Source of the DNA: Magnetospirillum sp. 15-1
GTDB lineage: Bacteria > Pseudomonadota > Alphaproteobacteria > Rhodospirillales > Magnetospirillaceae
DNA: 64,000 nucleotides
Assembly (NCBI RefSeq): GCF_900184795.1
Contig: NZ_FXXN01000020.1
Coordinates: 62,001 to 126,000, forward strand
Direction: 5' to 3'
Part shown: piece after piece, positions 27,470 through 37,336 of the stretch
How the letters are laid out: each line of letters starts with the position of its first letter
Position numbering within the stretch: position 1 is the first letter of the stretch
Position numbers and translations under genes: made by a program
Notes under the pieces: generated by a model
The model's database searches: none
What the model was told of the DNA's origin: nothing
The model's input: only the letters and a program-made list of their open reading frames with translations

Positions 27470-28498
27470 TCAGACACGGAGGGACGACGTTCCCGCCTTT
27501 ATCAGATCGAGCGCCACATCAACGATCATATCCTCCTGTCCGCCGACCATACGGCGGCGCCCCAACTCCACCAGCACCGCCCGCGTATCGATGCCGTAAG
27601 TCTCGGCCGCAGCTTCAGCGTGACGCAAAAAGCTGGAATAGACCCCGGCATAGCCTAGCGTCAGCGTCTCGCGGTCCACTTGCACAGGCCGATCCTGCAG
27701 CGGACGCACCAGATCGTCCGCCGCGTCCATGAGGGCGAAAAGGTCGCAGCCGTGCGTCCAGCCTGCCCGGTTGGCCACGGCGATGAAGACCTCCAGCGGA
27801 CAATTGCCCGCGCCGGCTCCCATGCCCGCCAGCGAAGCGTCCACCCGCGTACAGCCGTGCTCCACGGCCACAATGGAATTGGCCACTCCCAGCGCCAGAT
27901 TATGGTGGGCGTGGATGCCGAGTTGGGTTTCGGGCCGCAGGACCTGACAATAGGCGTCGAATCGCTCCGCCACCCCATTCATCAGCAATGCCCCTCCCGA
28001 GTCAGTGACATAGACGCAATGCGCGCCGTAGCTCTCCATCAGCTTGGCCTGCTGCGCCAGTTCAGCCGGCGGCAACATGTGCGACATCATCAGGAAACCG
28101 GACACGTCCATATCAAGGCGGCGGGCTTCCTCGATGTGCTGCTTGGCCACATCCGCTTCGGTGCAGTGGGTCGCCACCCGGACGCTTCGAGCCCCGGCGC
28201 TGTTGGCGGTACGGAGGTCGTGGACGGTGCCGATCCCCGGCAACAGCAAGGTCGCGACCTTGGCCCGCGATACCGCGCCTGCGACCGCCTCGATCCATTC
28301 AAGATCAGTGTGAGCGCCAAAGCCGTAGTTGAAGCCCCCTCCGGCGAGACCGTCGCCATGGGCGATCTCGATGCTGTCCACGCCGGCCTTATCGAGAGCG
28401 ACGGCGATCTCCACCGCCTTGGCCACGCCATACTGGTGGCGGATGGCGTGCATCCCGTCACGCAAGGAGACATCCTGGATATACAATTCGGGGATCAT
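27470..28498 (-). CDS. mhpE: 4-hydroxy-2-oxovalerate aldolase
   Basis: The 342-residue protein is of the DmpG/BphI/MhpE family: an N-terminal HMGL-type barrel ([16 protein letters not shown], metal HxH in [11 protein letters not shown]) and a C-terminal communication domain. It splits 4-hydroxy-2-oxovalerate to pyruvate and acetaldehyde and normally channels the aldehyde into its partner dehydrogenase. The start overlaps the dehydrogenase stop by 4 bp, as is usual for this pair. Confidence 0.94.
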   Translation of the reverse strand: MIPELYIQDVSLRDGMHAIRHQYGVAKAVEIAVALDKAGVDSIEIAHGDGLAGGGFNYGFGAHTDLEWIEAVAGAVSRAKVATLLLPGIGTVHDLRTANSAGARSVRVATHCTEADVAKQHIEEARRLDMDVSGFLMMSHMLPPAELAQQAKLMESYGAHCVYVTDSGGALLMNGVAERFDAYCQVLRPETQLGIHAHHNLALGVANSIVAVEHGCTRVDASLAGMGAGAGNCPLEVFIAVANRAGWTHGCDLFALMDAADDLVRPLQDRPVQVDRETLTLGYAGVYSSFLRHAEAAAETYGIDTRAVLVELGRRRMVGGQEDMIVDVALDLIKAGTSSLRV

Positions 28499-29439
28499 GC
28501 CGCACTCCCTTTACGCGCCGACAGGCACTGCTCGGCCAGCCGCTCGGCGGCGGCCAGGGCAGCCGATGTCATGATGTCAAGATTTCCGGCATAAGCCGGC
28601 AGATAATGCGCGGCTCCCTCCACCTCGAGAAAGATCGAGGTCTTGATTCCGGTATATTCGCCCAGGCCTGGGATCTTCAGTGGCCGGTTGGAGCCGATCC
28701 GTTCGAATTGCACCTCCTGCTTCAGGCGATAGCCGGGGACATAGCCCTGCACCCCCTCGACCATCGCGATGACGGACTCCCGGATGCGTTCCTGGTCGGC
28801 GCCTTCGCTGAGGGTGAATACGGTGTCCCGCATCAGCAACGGCGGTTCGGCCGGGTTCAGGATGATGATCGCCTTGCCGCACTTGGCGCCTCCGACCCGT
28901 TCGATGGCTCGGGCGGTGGTCTCGGTGAACTCATCGATATTGGCGCGGGTTCCCGGCCCGGCGGACTTCGAGGCTATGGAGGCCACGATCTCGGCATAGT
29001 GGACGGTGGCCACGCGACTGACTGCGGCGACCATGGGGATCGTGGCCTGACCGCCGCAGGTCACCATGTTGATGTTCGGCTGATCCAGATGAGCGTCCAG
29101 ATTAATGATGGGAATGACATAAGGCCCGATGGCGGCGGGCGTCAGGTCGATCACCCGCTTGCCGTGCTGGCGCAGGATGTGATCATGCACCGCGTGGCTG
29201 GCAGCCGAAGTGGCATCGAAGACGATGTCGATCTCCCGGAAGACAGGAAGGGCGAGCAGTCCGCCTATTCCCTCATGGGTGGTATCCACGCCCATTCGTG
29301 CCGCGCGCGCCAGGCCGTCCGAATTGGTGTCGAGCCCGACCATGGCGGCCATTTCCAGGCTCTTCCCGTGACGCATGATCTTGATCATGAGGTCGGTGCC
29401 GATATTGCCCGAACCGATGATTGCTACCTTGACCATCAT
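28495..29439 (-). CDS. mhpF: Acetaldehyde dehydrogenase (acylating)
   Basis: The 314-residue protein has an NAD loop [15 protein letters not shown] at the N-terminus and the catalytic cysteine in [13 protein letters not shown] near residue 130, as in DmpF/BphJ. It oxidizes acetaldehyde to acetyl-CoA and forms the channelling complex with the aldolase encoded next. It lies 7 bp after the hydratase gene. Two ATGs at 29439 and 29436 are possible starts. Confidence 0.94.
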   Translation of the reverse strand: MMVKVAIIGSGNIGTDLMIKIMRHGKSLEMAAMVGLDTNSDGLARAARMGVDTTHEGIGGLLALPVFREIDIVFDATSAASHAVHDHILRQHGKRVIDLTPAAIGPYVIPIINLDAHLDQPNINMVTCGGQATIPMVAAVSRVATVHYAEIVASIASKSAGPGTRANIDEFTETTARAIERVGGAKCGKAIIILNPAEPPLLMRDTVFTLSEGADQERIRESVIAMVEGVQGYVPGYRLKQEVQFERIGSNRPLKIPGLGEYTGIKTSIFLEVEGAAHYLPAYAGNLDIMTSAALAAAERLAEQCLSARKGSAA

Positions 29440-29446
29440 GTCCGCC

Positions 29447-30247
29447 TCATCGCTCGAAGCCTACGAAAACCGAGCCGAGGCCTTCAATGGAAGCCTCAAC
29501 CATGTCTCCCGGTTCCATGGAAACCATCGGCCCTAGGGCGCCGCTCATGATGATGTCGCCCGCCAGCAGCGGCCGGCCGATTTCCACCATCTTGCCCGCC
29601 AGCCAGACGGCGGCATTCAGCGGATGGCCCAGGCAGGCCCGCCCGCCGCCGCTGGAAATGGTCTGATCAGCCCGGTACATGGTCATGGCGCAAGCCGTGA
29701 GATCGATATCGTCGAGGCGACGCGCCCTGCCGCCCAGCACAAACATTCCCGAGGAGGCGTTGTCGGCAATGGTGTCGACGATGTCGATTTGCCAGTTGGC
29801 GATGCGCGAGCCGACGATTTCGATGGCGGGCAGGACGTAGCCAACAGCCCTCAGGATCTCGGCGAAAGTCGGGCACTCCTGGGTTAGATCACGATCAAGC
29901 ACCAGGGCGATTTCCGCTTCGGCCTTCGGCTGCAACACCGCTCCGGCCGGCACGGCATCACCATCACCCAGGCACATATCCGCATAGAGCATGCCGAAAT
30001 CGGGCTGATCGACACCCAGTTGCTTCTGCACGGCCTTGGAGGTCAGGCCGATCTTGCGGCCGACCGGCCGGCGGCCCTCGGCTAGCCACAGGGTGGTGTT
30101 GATTTCCTGAACAGCATAGGCGGCGGAAAGATCCTTCGCCGGCAGCAACTCACGGACAGGAGGGCATGAGACGCCGGTCCGATATGCCTCGCGAATAGCC
30201 CGTGCCGCAGCATCGATACCATCTCTCGCCTCGCTTGAACCCGCCAT
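29447..30247 (-). CDS. mhpD: 2-hydroxypenta-2,4-dienoate hydratase
   Basis: The 266-residue protein of the MhpD/DmpE/BphH family has [17 protein letters not shown] near residue 65 and the metal-binding pattern [13 protein letters not shown]. It hydrates 2-hydroxypentadienoate to 4-hydroxy-2-oxovalerate. It is the first gene of the long minus-strand catabolic operon and starts at the ATG at 30247 behind GGGAGGG. The frame is open upstream to 30430, but that part crosses the promoter and operator. Confidence 0.93.
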   Translation of the reverse strand: MAGSSEARDGIDAAARAIREAYRTGVSCPPVRELLPAKDLSAAYAVQEINTTLWLAEGRRPVGRKIGLTSKAVQKQLGVDQPDFGMLYADMCLGDGDAVPAGAVLQPKAEAEIALVLDRDLTQECPTFAEILRAVGYVLPAIEIVGSRIANWQIDIVDTIADNASSGMFVLGGRARRLDDIDLTACAMTMYRADQTISSGGGRACLGHPLNAAVWLAGKMVEIGRPLLAGDIIMSGALGPMVSMEPGDMVEASIEGLGSVFVGFER

Positions 30248-30283
30248 TACGCCCTCCCAGACTTTTAGAGATATTCCATACTT

Positions 30284-30319
30284 AAAACAAACATACCACG
30301 CTGTTTGTTTTTTTAACAA
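30284..30319 (-). promoter_or_regulatory. Promoter with cumate-type operator for the aerobic operon
   Basis: AAAACAAACA (30284-30293) and TGTTTGTTTT (30302-30311) are a perfect 10-bp inverted repeat with an 8-bp spacer, 37 bp upstream of the first gene of the operon. On the minus strand TTGTTA (30319-30314) could be the -35 with TATGTT as -10, so the operator would lie across the promoter. The half-site is that of CymR operators. The region 30312-30503 otherwise holds nothing I can identify. Confidence 0.65.
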
Positions 30320-30503
30320 TAGCTTTTTTGTCGATCCGAATCGTGATCCTGGGATTGGCGCGAACGGCGGTATGGCGATGAATCCGGGGGAGTCGGGATG
30401 GTATGGAATAGCCCGCGACTCCACGGACAAGACTGTCGGGGAGCGCGACGCACGATGCCATCACGTTGGTTCGGGCGGACGGAGCGCGGGTCCGCGTCGG
30501 AGG

Positions 30504-31478
30504 TTATTCCCGAAAGGCAGAGGCGGCGGAGGCCAATCTCTCCCGACACTCGGTCACCATTCTGTCGAGCAGTTCGGCGCAGGTGGGGATATCGTTGATC
30601 AGGCCGATGACCATGCCGGCGGATATGATGCCGTCTTCGATCTTTCCGCTTCGCAGGGCGTCGCGCCCCCGCTGCCCCGCCACCAAGTGATGAATGTCAG
30701 AGAATGAGCAGCCATCGGGGCTGCGTTCCATTTGCACGACGTTTTCGGCAACGGTGTTTTTGAAGACCCGCGCCGAGTTTCTCAGACTGCGGAAGATGAG
30801 GGTCGTATCCATTTCCTTGGCGTTCATCAGAGCCCGTTTGATGTCGTCATGGATCGGGGCCTCCTTGGTGCAACAGAAACGGGTGCCCATGTTGACGCCC
30901 TCGGCGCCCAGGGCCAAGGCGGCGGCCATGCCGCGTCCATCGCCGATGCCGCCCGAGGCGATGAGCGGCACCTTGACCCGCCTGGCGGCGGCCGGAATCA
31001 GCACCAGTCCGGGGATATCCTCCTCGCCGGGATGGCCGGCGCATTCGAAGCCGTCGATGCTTATGGCGTCGACACCCTGGCTTTCGGCGGAGAGCGCGTG
31101 GCGGACCGCGACGCATTTGTGCACGATGATGACGCCACGGGCCTTGAGCTTGGAGAAATGGTCCTTGGCGCCGCTGCCGGCAGTTTCGACGATGCGCACG
31201 TCAGCATCCAGCAGCGCATCCACGTATTCGCCGTAGGGGCGCGGTTCGGCGGTCGGGAACACGGTGAGATTAACCGCGAACGGCTTGTCGGTCATCCGGC
31301 GGCAGCGTTCGATTTCCCGATAAAGATCCTGTGGGGTCGGCTGGGTCAGGGCGGTGAGAATCCCGAGGCCGCCGGCATTGGATACGGCGGACGCCAATTC
31401 GGCGAGACCGACCCACTGCATGCCGCCCTGAATGATGGGATAGCGAATTCCCAGGAGATCGGTAACGCGAGTCTTCAT
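30504..31478 (-). CDS. Nitronate monooxygenase family FMN protein
   Basis: The 324-residue TIM-barrel protein of the 2-nitropropane dioxygenase family has PIIQGGMQWVG near the N-terminus, GVDAISIDGFECAGHPGE and the phosphate-binding GGIGDGRGMAAAL near residue 180. Members oxidize alkyl nitronates; others act as enoyl reductases of FabK type. It lies between the aerobic operon promoter and the acyl-CoA dehydrogenase gene, in the beta-oxidation gene run, so a role in reducing an unsaturated CoA ester is also possible. The ATG at 31478 is chosen; a start 7 codons earlier is open. Confidence 0.8.
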   Translation of the reverse strand: MKTRVTDLLGIRYPIIQGGMQWVGLAELASAVSNAGGLGILTALTQPTPQDLYREIERCRRMTDKPFAVNLTVFPTAEPRPYGEYVDALLDADVRIVETAGSGAKDHFSKLKARGVIIVHKCVAVRHALSAESQGVDAISIDGFECAGHPGEEDIPGLVLIPAAARRVKVPLIASGGIGDGRGMAAALALGAEGVNMGTRFCCTKEAPIHDDIKRALMNAKEMDTTLIFRSLRNSARVFKNTVAENVVQMERSPDGCSFSDIHHLVAGQRGRDALRSGKIEDGIISAGMVIGLINDIPTCAELLDRMVTECRERLASAASAFRE

Positions 31479-31558
31479 GGTCTGGGGCAAAACAGGCACT
31501 CCTTCATGGATTGCGCCGAAAAGGGCAGATCATGTCTGGACCTTGCCTCGGAGCCTCC

Positions 31559-32692
31559 TCATAAATTACGGGAGATCAGCTCCTTCATGATCTCATTCGT
31601 CCCGCCGTAGATCCGCTGCGCCCGGGCATCCACGTAAGCCCTGGCGATCGGGTACTCGGCCATGAAACCATAGCCGCCGTGCAACTGCACGCCGGCATCG
31701 ACAACCCGCCCCTGCATTTCACTGCACCAATACTTGGCCATTGACGCCGCCTGCGCATCGAGCTCTCCGCGCAGCAGCAGGGTGAGGCAACGATCAACGA
31801 AGGTCCGCCCGAGAGCGATTTCCGTTTTCAGCTCGGCGAGGACAAAGCGGGTATTCTGGAAGTCAGCCACCGCCTGACCGAAGGCTTGGCGGCCTCGGAC
31901 GTATTCGAGGGTCCAGCCATACGCCGCCTCGGCGGCCGCCACGGCGGAGATGGCCAGTTGCAGGCGCTCCCAGGGGAGTTCCTGCATCATGTACGAGAAT
32001 CCCTTGCCTTCCCCGCCCAGGAGCTGGCCCGCGGGGACGCGAACCTCGTCGAAGAACAGCTCGCCGGTATCCTGGGATTTCAGGCCGATTTTTTTCAGCG
32101 GTGGGCCTTTGGTGACTCCGGGTAGGTTGGTGTCGATGACCAACAGGCTGAGTCCCTTGGCGCCGGCCGACGGGTCCGTCTTGACCGCGACGACGGCGAA
32201 ATCGCACACCGTCGCATTGGAGATGAAGATCTTGCTGCCGGAAACGACATAGTGATCGCCATCGCGCACGACCTTGGTCTTCAACGCCTTGACGTCGGAA
32301 CCGGCATTGGGTTCGGTCATGCCCAGGGCGCCGACCCATTCGCCGGTCACCATGCGAGGAAGGTAGGCTTTCTTAAGGGCCTCGCTGCCGAAATGCAGGA
32401 TATAGTTGGCGACAATCTCGGAATGCATGGTCAGCGACAGCCCGAAATTGCTGTACTCCGCCGCTTCCTCGAGGATAACCGCCGAATACAGGAGACCGGC
32501 ATCGGGGCCGTCATACGCCTCGGGGACGCTTGGACACAGCAGCCCGGCCTCTCCGGCGAGCGTGAAGATGTCATGCCCGAAGCCGCCGTTGTGTTCCCAC
32601 GTCTCCATTCGGGGGCCGACTTCGTTCTTCAAAAAACGCCGAACCGACTCACGAAAGATGTCGTGTTCGGTGGAAAACAGTTCTCGCTTCAT
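31559..32692 (-). CDS. Acyl-CoA dehydrogenase, long-chain type
   Basis: The 377-residue FAD enzyme has MTEPNAGSDVKALKT, a helix-G glutamate in AAAEAAYGW near residue 240, and RIYGGTNEIMKELI at the C-terminus. The missing C-terminal catalytic Glu (YGGT instead of YEGT) and the helix-G Glu match long-chain acyl-CoA dehydrogenases. It precedes the nitronate monooxygenase gene and follows the FadB-like gene, so it could dehydrogenate pimelyl- or methylpimelyl-CoA esters. A short relic of a sister gene lies at 19408-19500. The ATG at 32692 is 6 nt from GGGGAG. Confidence 0.87.
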   Translation of the reverse strand: MKRELFSTEHDIFRESVRRFLKNEVGPRMETWEHNGGFGHDIFTLAGEAGLLCPSVPEAYDGPDAGLLYSAVILEEAAEYSNFGLSLTMHSEIVANYILHFGSEALKKAYLPRMVTGEWVGALGMTEPNAGSDVKALKTKVVRDGDHYVVSGSKIFISNATVCDFAVVAVKTDPSAGAKGLSLLVIDTNLPGVTKGPPLKKIGLKSQDTGELFFDEVRVPAGQLLGGEGKGFSYMMQELPWERLQLAISAVAAAEAAYGWTLEYVRGRQAFGQAVADFQNTRFVLAELKTEIALGRTFVDRCLTLLLRGELDAQAASMAKYWCSEMQGRVVDAGVQLHGGYGFMAEYPIARAYVDARAQRIYGGTNEIMKELISRNL

Positions 32693-32762
32693 CGTCATCT
32701 CCCCGTCGCGATCCCAAACCGGGCCCCGTCCACAATGGCGACGGCCGGCGCCAGCACCCTTC

Positions 32763-34898
32763 CTACGAGTCTGAGGACAGTCGTTGGAAGGCGCCTTCCG
32801 GCGGATTGAAACGCTCGCCATAGGCAGCGTTCAATTCCTTGCAACGCGCCTTGAACGCGTCGATGCCGTAGGAACGGACAAACTGGAACACTCCGCCAGT
32901 ATGGACGGGGAAACCGAAGGCCAGAATGGATCCGATATTGCCGTCCCGCAGTTCGTCGAGGACACCCTCGTCAAGGCAGCGCAGAGCCTCGACGACCATG
33001 CGGAACATCAATCGGTCGCGAATGTCCTGGAGCGGCATATCCCGGGTACCGCCGAACAGCTCGGCAAGACCGGGCCACAGGGCCTTGCCGCCATCGGGGG
33101 CATAGTCGTAGAAGCCGCGCCCGGCCGCCCGGCCTGGACGTCCGTTGTCGCACATGGTCTGGCACAATTCTCCACAGACGGCGTAGGTCGAGGCATAGGT
33201 GCCGCCCAATTCCTGGTCGAGCGCCGTGTTGGTCTTGTGGCTGCGCAGCAGCATGTCCATCATGACCTCGTCCTGGACGGCCAGCGGCCCGACGGGCATG
33301 CCGATCTCCTTTCCGAGATTCTCAATCAGGACGGGATTCACGCCATCCTTCAGCAACCGGTCACCCTCGTCGGGATACATGCTGAAGACGCGGGACGTAA
33401 AGAATCCGCGATGGTCATTGACGACGATGGGCGTTTTCTTGATCTGCTGGACATAGTCATAGGCCCGCGCCAGACAGGAATCGCTGGTTTCCTTGCCGCT
33501 GATGATCTCGACGATGTGCATCTTGTCCACGGGGGAGAAGAAATGCAGGCCGAGGAAGTTTCCCGGCCGCTTGGCTGCCGTGGCGAGAAGGGAGATCGGA
33601 AGCGTCGAGGTGTTAGTGGCAAAGATCGCGTCGGGTTTCAGCAGCGCCTCGACCTCCGAGATGATGGCCTTCTTCAGGGGGATGTCCTCGAACACCGCCT
33701 CAATGATCAGGTCGCAATCGGCGAGATCGGCCATGTCGACCGTCGGATGGATCAAGGCCAGGGTGGCGTCCACCTTCTCCTGGGTCATGCTTCCACGCGT
33801 GACCCGTTTGCCGAGAATGTCGGCCGCATACCCCTTACCCTTTTCGGCGACTTCCAGGCTTATGTCCTTCAGGACGACCTCGATACCGCACGTCGCGGAC
33901 GCGAAGGCGATGCCGCGCCCCATCATGCCGGCGCCAAGCACGCCGACCTTGCGGACCTTGCCCTTATCCTTGACCTCCGGACGGCTGGCTCCGCTCGAAA
34001 TCTCGTTCATCTGGAGGAACATGGTACGGATCAGGTTTTCCGTGACCGGAGACATCAGAAGTTCGCAGAAATTGCCGGTTTCGATCGCCATGGCGGCGTC
34101 GAATCCGGTCTGGACGCTTTCCGCCGCGGTGGAAAGAATCCGCTCGGCGGCGGGAAGCAATCCCCGGGTCTTCTTGAAGATCATGCTGGGAAACATGGAC
34201 ATTCCCGGCAGATTCTCCGCAGCGAACATATCGCCGCCGGGAATGGAGTATCCCTTCCGCTCCCACGGCTGAGTGGCGGTGGGATTGGCAAGAATCCACG
34301 TCTCGGCGGCAGCCATCATGGCATCGCGGTCGACGGCCAGGGCGTCAACCAGCCCTTGTCCCAGTGCCTCCTGAGGAGTCAACTGCTTACCTTCGGTCAG
34401 GAGCGGCAGCGCGTTCATCAGACCGAGCAGTCGCACGCTTCGCACGATGCCGCCGGAAGCAGGCAGGATGCCCAGGCCGACCTCGGGAAAACCGAATCGG
34501 GCCTTGGGGTTATCAACGGCGATACGGTAATGACAGGCGAGAGCGAGTTCGAACCCGCCACCGAGCGCGGTACCGTTCAGCGCGGCGACCACGGGAATGC
34601 CGAGCCGTTCAAACCGGCGCAACTGGCTCTTGAGGCCATCGACGAAGGCGCAGCCCGCTTCCGGGCCGGCGGCCCGCAGGTCCAGGATTTTCTGGACATC
34701 GCCCCCGGCGATGAAGGTGTCCTTGCCGGAGGTGATGATGACGCCCTTGAGCGTCTCCCGGCCCGCCTCCAGCTTCGCCAGGACTTCATCGATCATGCTG
34801 ACGTAGTCATCATTCATCACGTTGAGCGGACGATCGTGCATATCGATCGTCACGACGGCGATGTTCTTCTGATTTACGTCGAATTTTGCGTCGCGCAT
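32763..34898 (-). CDS. FadB/FadJ-like enoyl-CoA hydratase and 3-hydroxyacyl-CoA dehydrogenase
   Basis: The 711-residue fusion has an N-terminal crotonase domain (residues 1-190; FIAGGDVQKI and NGTALGGGFELALACH) and a linker. An NAD-binding dehydrogenase domain with GVLGAGMMGRGIA near residue 320 follows, then LHFFSPVDKMHIVEI and a C-terminal 3HCDH domain. It hydrates enoyl-CoA and oxidizes the (S)-3-hydroxyacyl-CoA with NAD. With the thiolase just upstream it forms a complete beta-oxidation cycle for the 3-hydroxypimelyl-type product of Oah. The start is the ATG at 34898. Confidence 0.93.
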   Translation of the reverse strand: MRDAKFDVNQKNIAVVTIDMHDRPLNVMNDDYVSMIDEVLAKLEAGRETLKGVIITSGKDTFIAGGDVQKILDLRAAGPEAGCAFVDGLKSQLRRFERLGIPVVAALNGTALGGGFELALACHYRIAVDNPKARFGFPEVGLGILPASGGIVRSVRLLGLMNALPLLTEGKQLTPQEALGQGLVDALAVDRDAMMAAAETWILANPTATQPWERKGYSIPGGDMFAAENLPGMSMFPSMIFKKTRGLLPAAERILSTAAESVQTGFDAAMAIETGNFCELLMSPVTENLIRTMFLQMNEISSGASRPEVKDKGKVRKVGVLGAGMMGRGIAFASATCGIEVVLKDISLEVAEKGKGYAADILGKRVTRGSMTQEKVDATLALIHPTVDMADLADCDLIIEAVFEDIPLKKAIISEVEALLKPDAIFATNTSTLPISLLATAAKRPGNFLGLHFFSPVDKMHIVEIISGKETSDSCLARAYDYVQQIKKTPIVVNDHRGFFTSRVFSMYPDEGDRLLKDGVNPVLIENLGKEIGMPVGPLAVQDEVMMDMLLRSHKTNTALDQELGGTYASTYAVCGELCQTMCDNGRPGRAAGRGFYDYAPDGGKALWPGLAELFGGTRDMPLQDIRDRLMFRMVVEALRCLDEGVLDELRDGNIGSILAFGFPVHTGGVFQFVRSYGIDAFKARCKELNAAYGERFNPPEGAFQRLSSDS

Positions 34899-34920
34899 CA
34901 CTTCTAACTCCACTGATTGG

Positions 34921-36129
34921 TCAGACGCGCTCGATGAGCGTCGCGATACCCATGCCACCGCCGACGCACAGCGTGCAGATGCCGCGGCGGAGCTGTCGGC
35001 GCTCCAGTTCGTCGATCATGGTCGCCACCAGCATGCCGCCGGTGGCAGCGATGGGGTGTCCCAGCGCGATGGCGCCGCCATTCACGTTGATCTTCTCCTC
35101 GGGAACGCCGAGATCGTCCATGAAGCGCAGCACGACGGAGGCGAAGGCCTCGTTGACCTCGAACAGGTCGATGTCATCTATCCCAAGCCCCGCCTTGGCC
35201 AGAAGCTTGCGTGTGGCCGGCGCCGGCCCGGTCAGCATGATCGTGGGTTCGGTGCTGAGGACGGCGGTGGCGACGATTCGGCCGCGCGGCGTCAGGGACA
35301 ATTCGCTGCCGACCGCCTCGTTGCCGATCAGGACCGCGCTGGCCCCGTCAACCACGCCCGACGAATTCCCGGCCGTATGCACATGATCGATACTCAAAAC
35401 ATGGGGGTACTTGGAGATGGCGACGCTATCCATTCCCATCTCGCCCATCTTGGCGAATGAGGGCTTGACCGCTGCCAGCCCTTGCATGGTGGTGTCTGGC
35501 TTCACGAACTCGTCGCGATCGAGCAGAACCCGCCCGAATTTATCTTTGACGGCGACCATGCTGCGATTGAAACGTCCGGCGGCAATGGCCGTCGCAGCCT
35601 TCTGTTGGGAGCTTAGGGCAAAGGCGTCCACCTGCTCTCGGCTGTAACCGCCAAGAGTTGCGATCAGGTCGGCCGCCACACCCTGGGAGACGAATCCAGT
35701 CTTCGACATCAGTTCGGAGTCCGAGATATAGGCGCCGCCGCCCGCCCCCATGGGAACCCGTGACATGGACTCCACGCCGCCCGCGACGATCAGGCTCTCC
35801 ATGCCGCTCATAATCTTGGCAGCGGCGGTGTTGACCGCCTCGAGGCCGGAAGCGCAGAAGCGATCAAGTTGGAACCCTGAGACGCTGTCCGCCCAACCAG
35901 CGAGCAAAGCCGCTGACTTGCCGATGGCGGCTCCTTGTTCGCCTGCTGCGGATGCGCAGCCGGCCACCACGTCCTCGACCCGCGCAGTATCGAGTTTGTT
36001 GCGAACTTCGAGCGCCGACAGCAGATCGGCGAGAAGGCGGACCGGCTTCACCGGGTGGAGGGCGCCGTCCTGCTTGCCCTTGCCGCGTGGGGTACGGACG
36101 GCGTCGTAGATATACGCTGCGAAGGCCAT
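34921..36129 (-). CDS. Acetyl-CoA C-acyltransferase (thiolase)
   Basis: The 402-residue thiolase has the acylated cysteine in DRFCASGLEAVN near residue 91. The catalytic His is in GGAIALGHPIAATGG near residue 357, and the second Cys is in TLCVGGGMG near residue 388. It cleaves a 3-oxoacyl-CoA with CoA. Its gene is 22 bp upstream of the FadB-like gene and cotranscribed with it. In the model it releases acetyl-CoA from 3-oxopimelyl-CoA, or its 5-methyl derivative, to leave glutaryl-CoA or 3-methylglutaryl-CoA. Confidence 0.92.
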   Translation of the reverse strand: MAFAAYIYDAVRTPRGKGKQDGALHPVKPVRLLADLLSALEVRNKLDTARVEDVVAGCASAAGEQGAAIGKSAALLAGWADSVSGFQLDRFCASGLEAVNTAAAKIMSGMESLIVAGGVESMSRVPMGAGGGAYISDSELMSKTGFVSQGVAADLIATLGGYSREQVDAFALSSQQKAATAIAAGRFNRSMVAVKDKFGRVLLDRDEFVKPDTTMQGLAAVKPSFAKMGEMGMDSVAISKYPHVLSIDHVHTAGNSSGVVDGASAVLIGNEAVGSELSLTPRGRIVATAVLSTEPTIMLTGPAPATRKLLAKAGLGIDDIDLFEVNEAFASVVLRFMDDLGVPEEKINVNGGAIALGHPIAATGGMLVATMIDELERRQLRRGICTLCVGGGMGIATLIERV

Positions 36130-36284
36130 TCAAATCCTCCCTGTCATCGGCGCGAAGCCCTTAGCACGGCAAACGCGCGGCCAAGCGACTGCAATAGCGC
36201 TAACATGGAAGATTTGGCCGCCGCCAAGTGCTTATTCGGATGAGCCATTCCAAATAGGAATAGCGATTAACGGACAAAGGCCGT

Positions 36285-37193
36285 TCAGGCGGGAGGGGGA
36301 AGGATGGCGCGTACGATACGGCCAAAAGCCACGGCGGCGGGCTTGGGAATCCAGCGCGCCCGGAAGGCGCAGCAGAAAGTGATTGGCGGGAAGAGATTCG
36401 GCTGGGAGAGCAGGTCAAAGCGTTCTGCAAAGCGTTTGGTCATCCCATAGCTCTCCGCGACCACCCCGATCAATCCGAATTCCAGGACCAGCCGCTTGAC
36501 TACCGGAAAATAGTCGATCAGGTGGACCTTCCGGGTCCAGTCCTGGCCGACGTCCTCATAGATCGCGCTGATGGCCCCCAGATAGGGCTGCATGGGCAGG
36601 GGAACGATGATTTCGTACTTCGCCAGATCGGCAAAGCTTATCGGAGTGCCGGAAGCCAGTGGATGGCCCTTCCTGACGAACAGTTTCGGCAATACCGACG
36701 CAATGGGGGCGCAAGAAAACTCCCGCCATTCCTGAAGGGTATCCAACGGTCCAACCGCTAGGTCGAGGCGGCCCTGCCGCAACATCTCGACGATGCGCTC
36801 GGACGAGCCGCCGACGATTTCCAGGCGGACATCACTATGCTGCCGCAACAGTTTCACACACGGCTCGGTCAGCATCCATTCCAGAGAGGCGGGGCAGATT
36901 CCGATGCGCAGTGGACCGGCATAGCGATTACCCCCACCCCGCGCCCCGGCGAACAATTCGTCCAGATCGCTCAGGATATGCGCGGCGTTGTTGACGAAAT
37001 TACGGCCGTCCTCAGTCATCTGGGCGCCCCGCGAAGTCCGGGCGAACAGAGGGTAGCCAAGTTGACGCTCAACCTCGGCGACACTCTTTGTGATCGCGGA
37101 CTGGGTCAGCCCCAGCGCGTCGCCCGCCTTCGAGAATGATCCGAGGCGGGCAACCGCGACCACATGCCTCAGCCGGGTGTCAGACATACCCAT
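36285..37193 (-). CDS. LysR-family transcriptional regulator
   Basis: The 302-residue protein has an N-terminal helix-turn-helix (VVAVARLGSFSKAGDALGLTQSAITKSVAEVE) and a periplasmic-binding-like effector domain with LRIGICPASLEWML. It is divergent from the crotonase-acyl-CoA synthetase pair, with about 140 bp between, so it probably controls that pair and itself. The ATG at 37193 follows AGGA; the earlier ATG at 37211 has no ribosome binding site. It resembles GalR/PcaQ-like LysR proteins; the effector is not identifiable. Confidence 0.88.
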   Translation of the reverse strand: MGMSDTRLRHVVAVARLGSFSKAGDALGLTQSAITKSVAEVERQLGYPLFARTSRGAQMTEDGRNFVNNAAHILSDLDELFAGARGGGNRYAGPLRIGICPASLEWMLTEPCVKLLRQHSDVRLEIVGGSSERIVEMLRQGRLDLAVGPLDTLQEWREFSCAPIASVLPKLFVRKGHPLASGTPISFADLAKYEIIVPLPMQPYLGAISAIYEDVGQDWTRKVHLIDYFPVVKRLVLEFGLIGVVAESYGMTKRFAERFDLLSQPNLFPPITFCCAFRARWIPKPAAVAFGRIVRAILPPPA

Positions 37194-37336
37194 GATATTC
37201 CTGGCCGGCATATGTGCTGTCAATAATGAATTAGACGTAGCACGGGGCGCTGCCGCAATCCTGATAGACCTGAAAGCGTGCAGACCATCCGAGACACGCC
37301 TGGGACCATGGGATCGGCAGACGGGGAAGACGTGAC

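Noticed and set aside
26191-27732. A 513-codon plus-strand frame
   Set aside because: It is antisense to the ferredoxin reductase gene and runs into the aldolase gene, with no recognisable motif.
32784-34907. A 707-codon open frame on the plus strand
   Set aside because: It lies antisense to the FadB-like gene, whose domains and motifs are clear. Long antisense frames are common in GC-rich genes.
34909-34922. A further operator copy before the FadB-like gene (CCACTGATTGGTCA)
   Set aside because: Only the right half matches. It sits between two genes that appear to be one operon, so it is probably chance.
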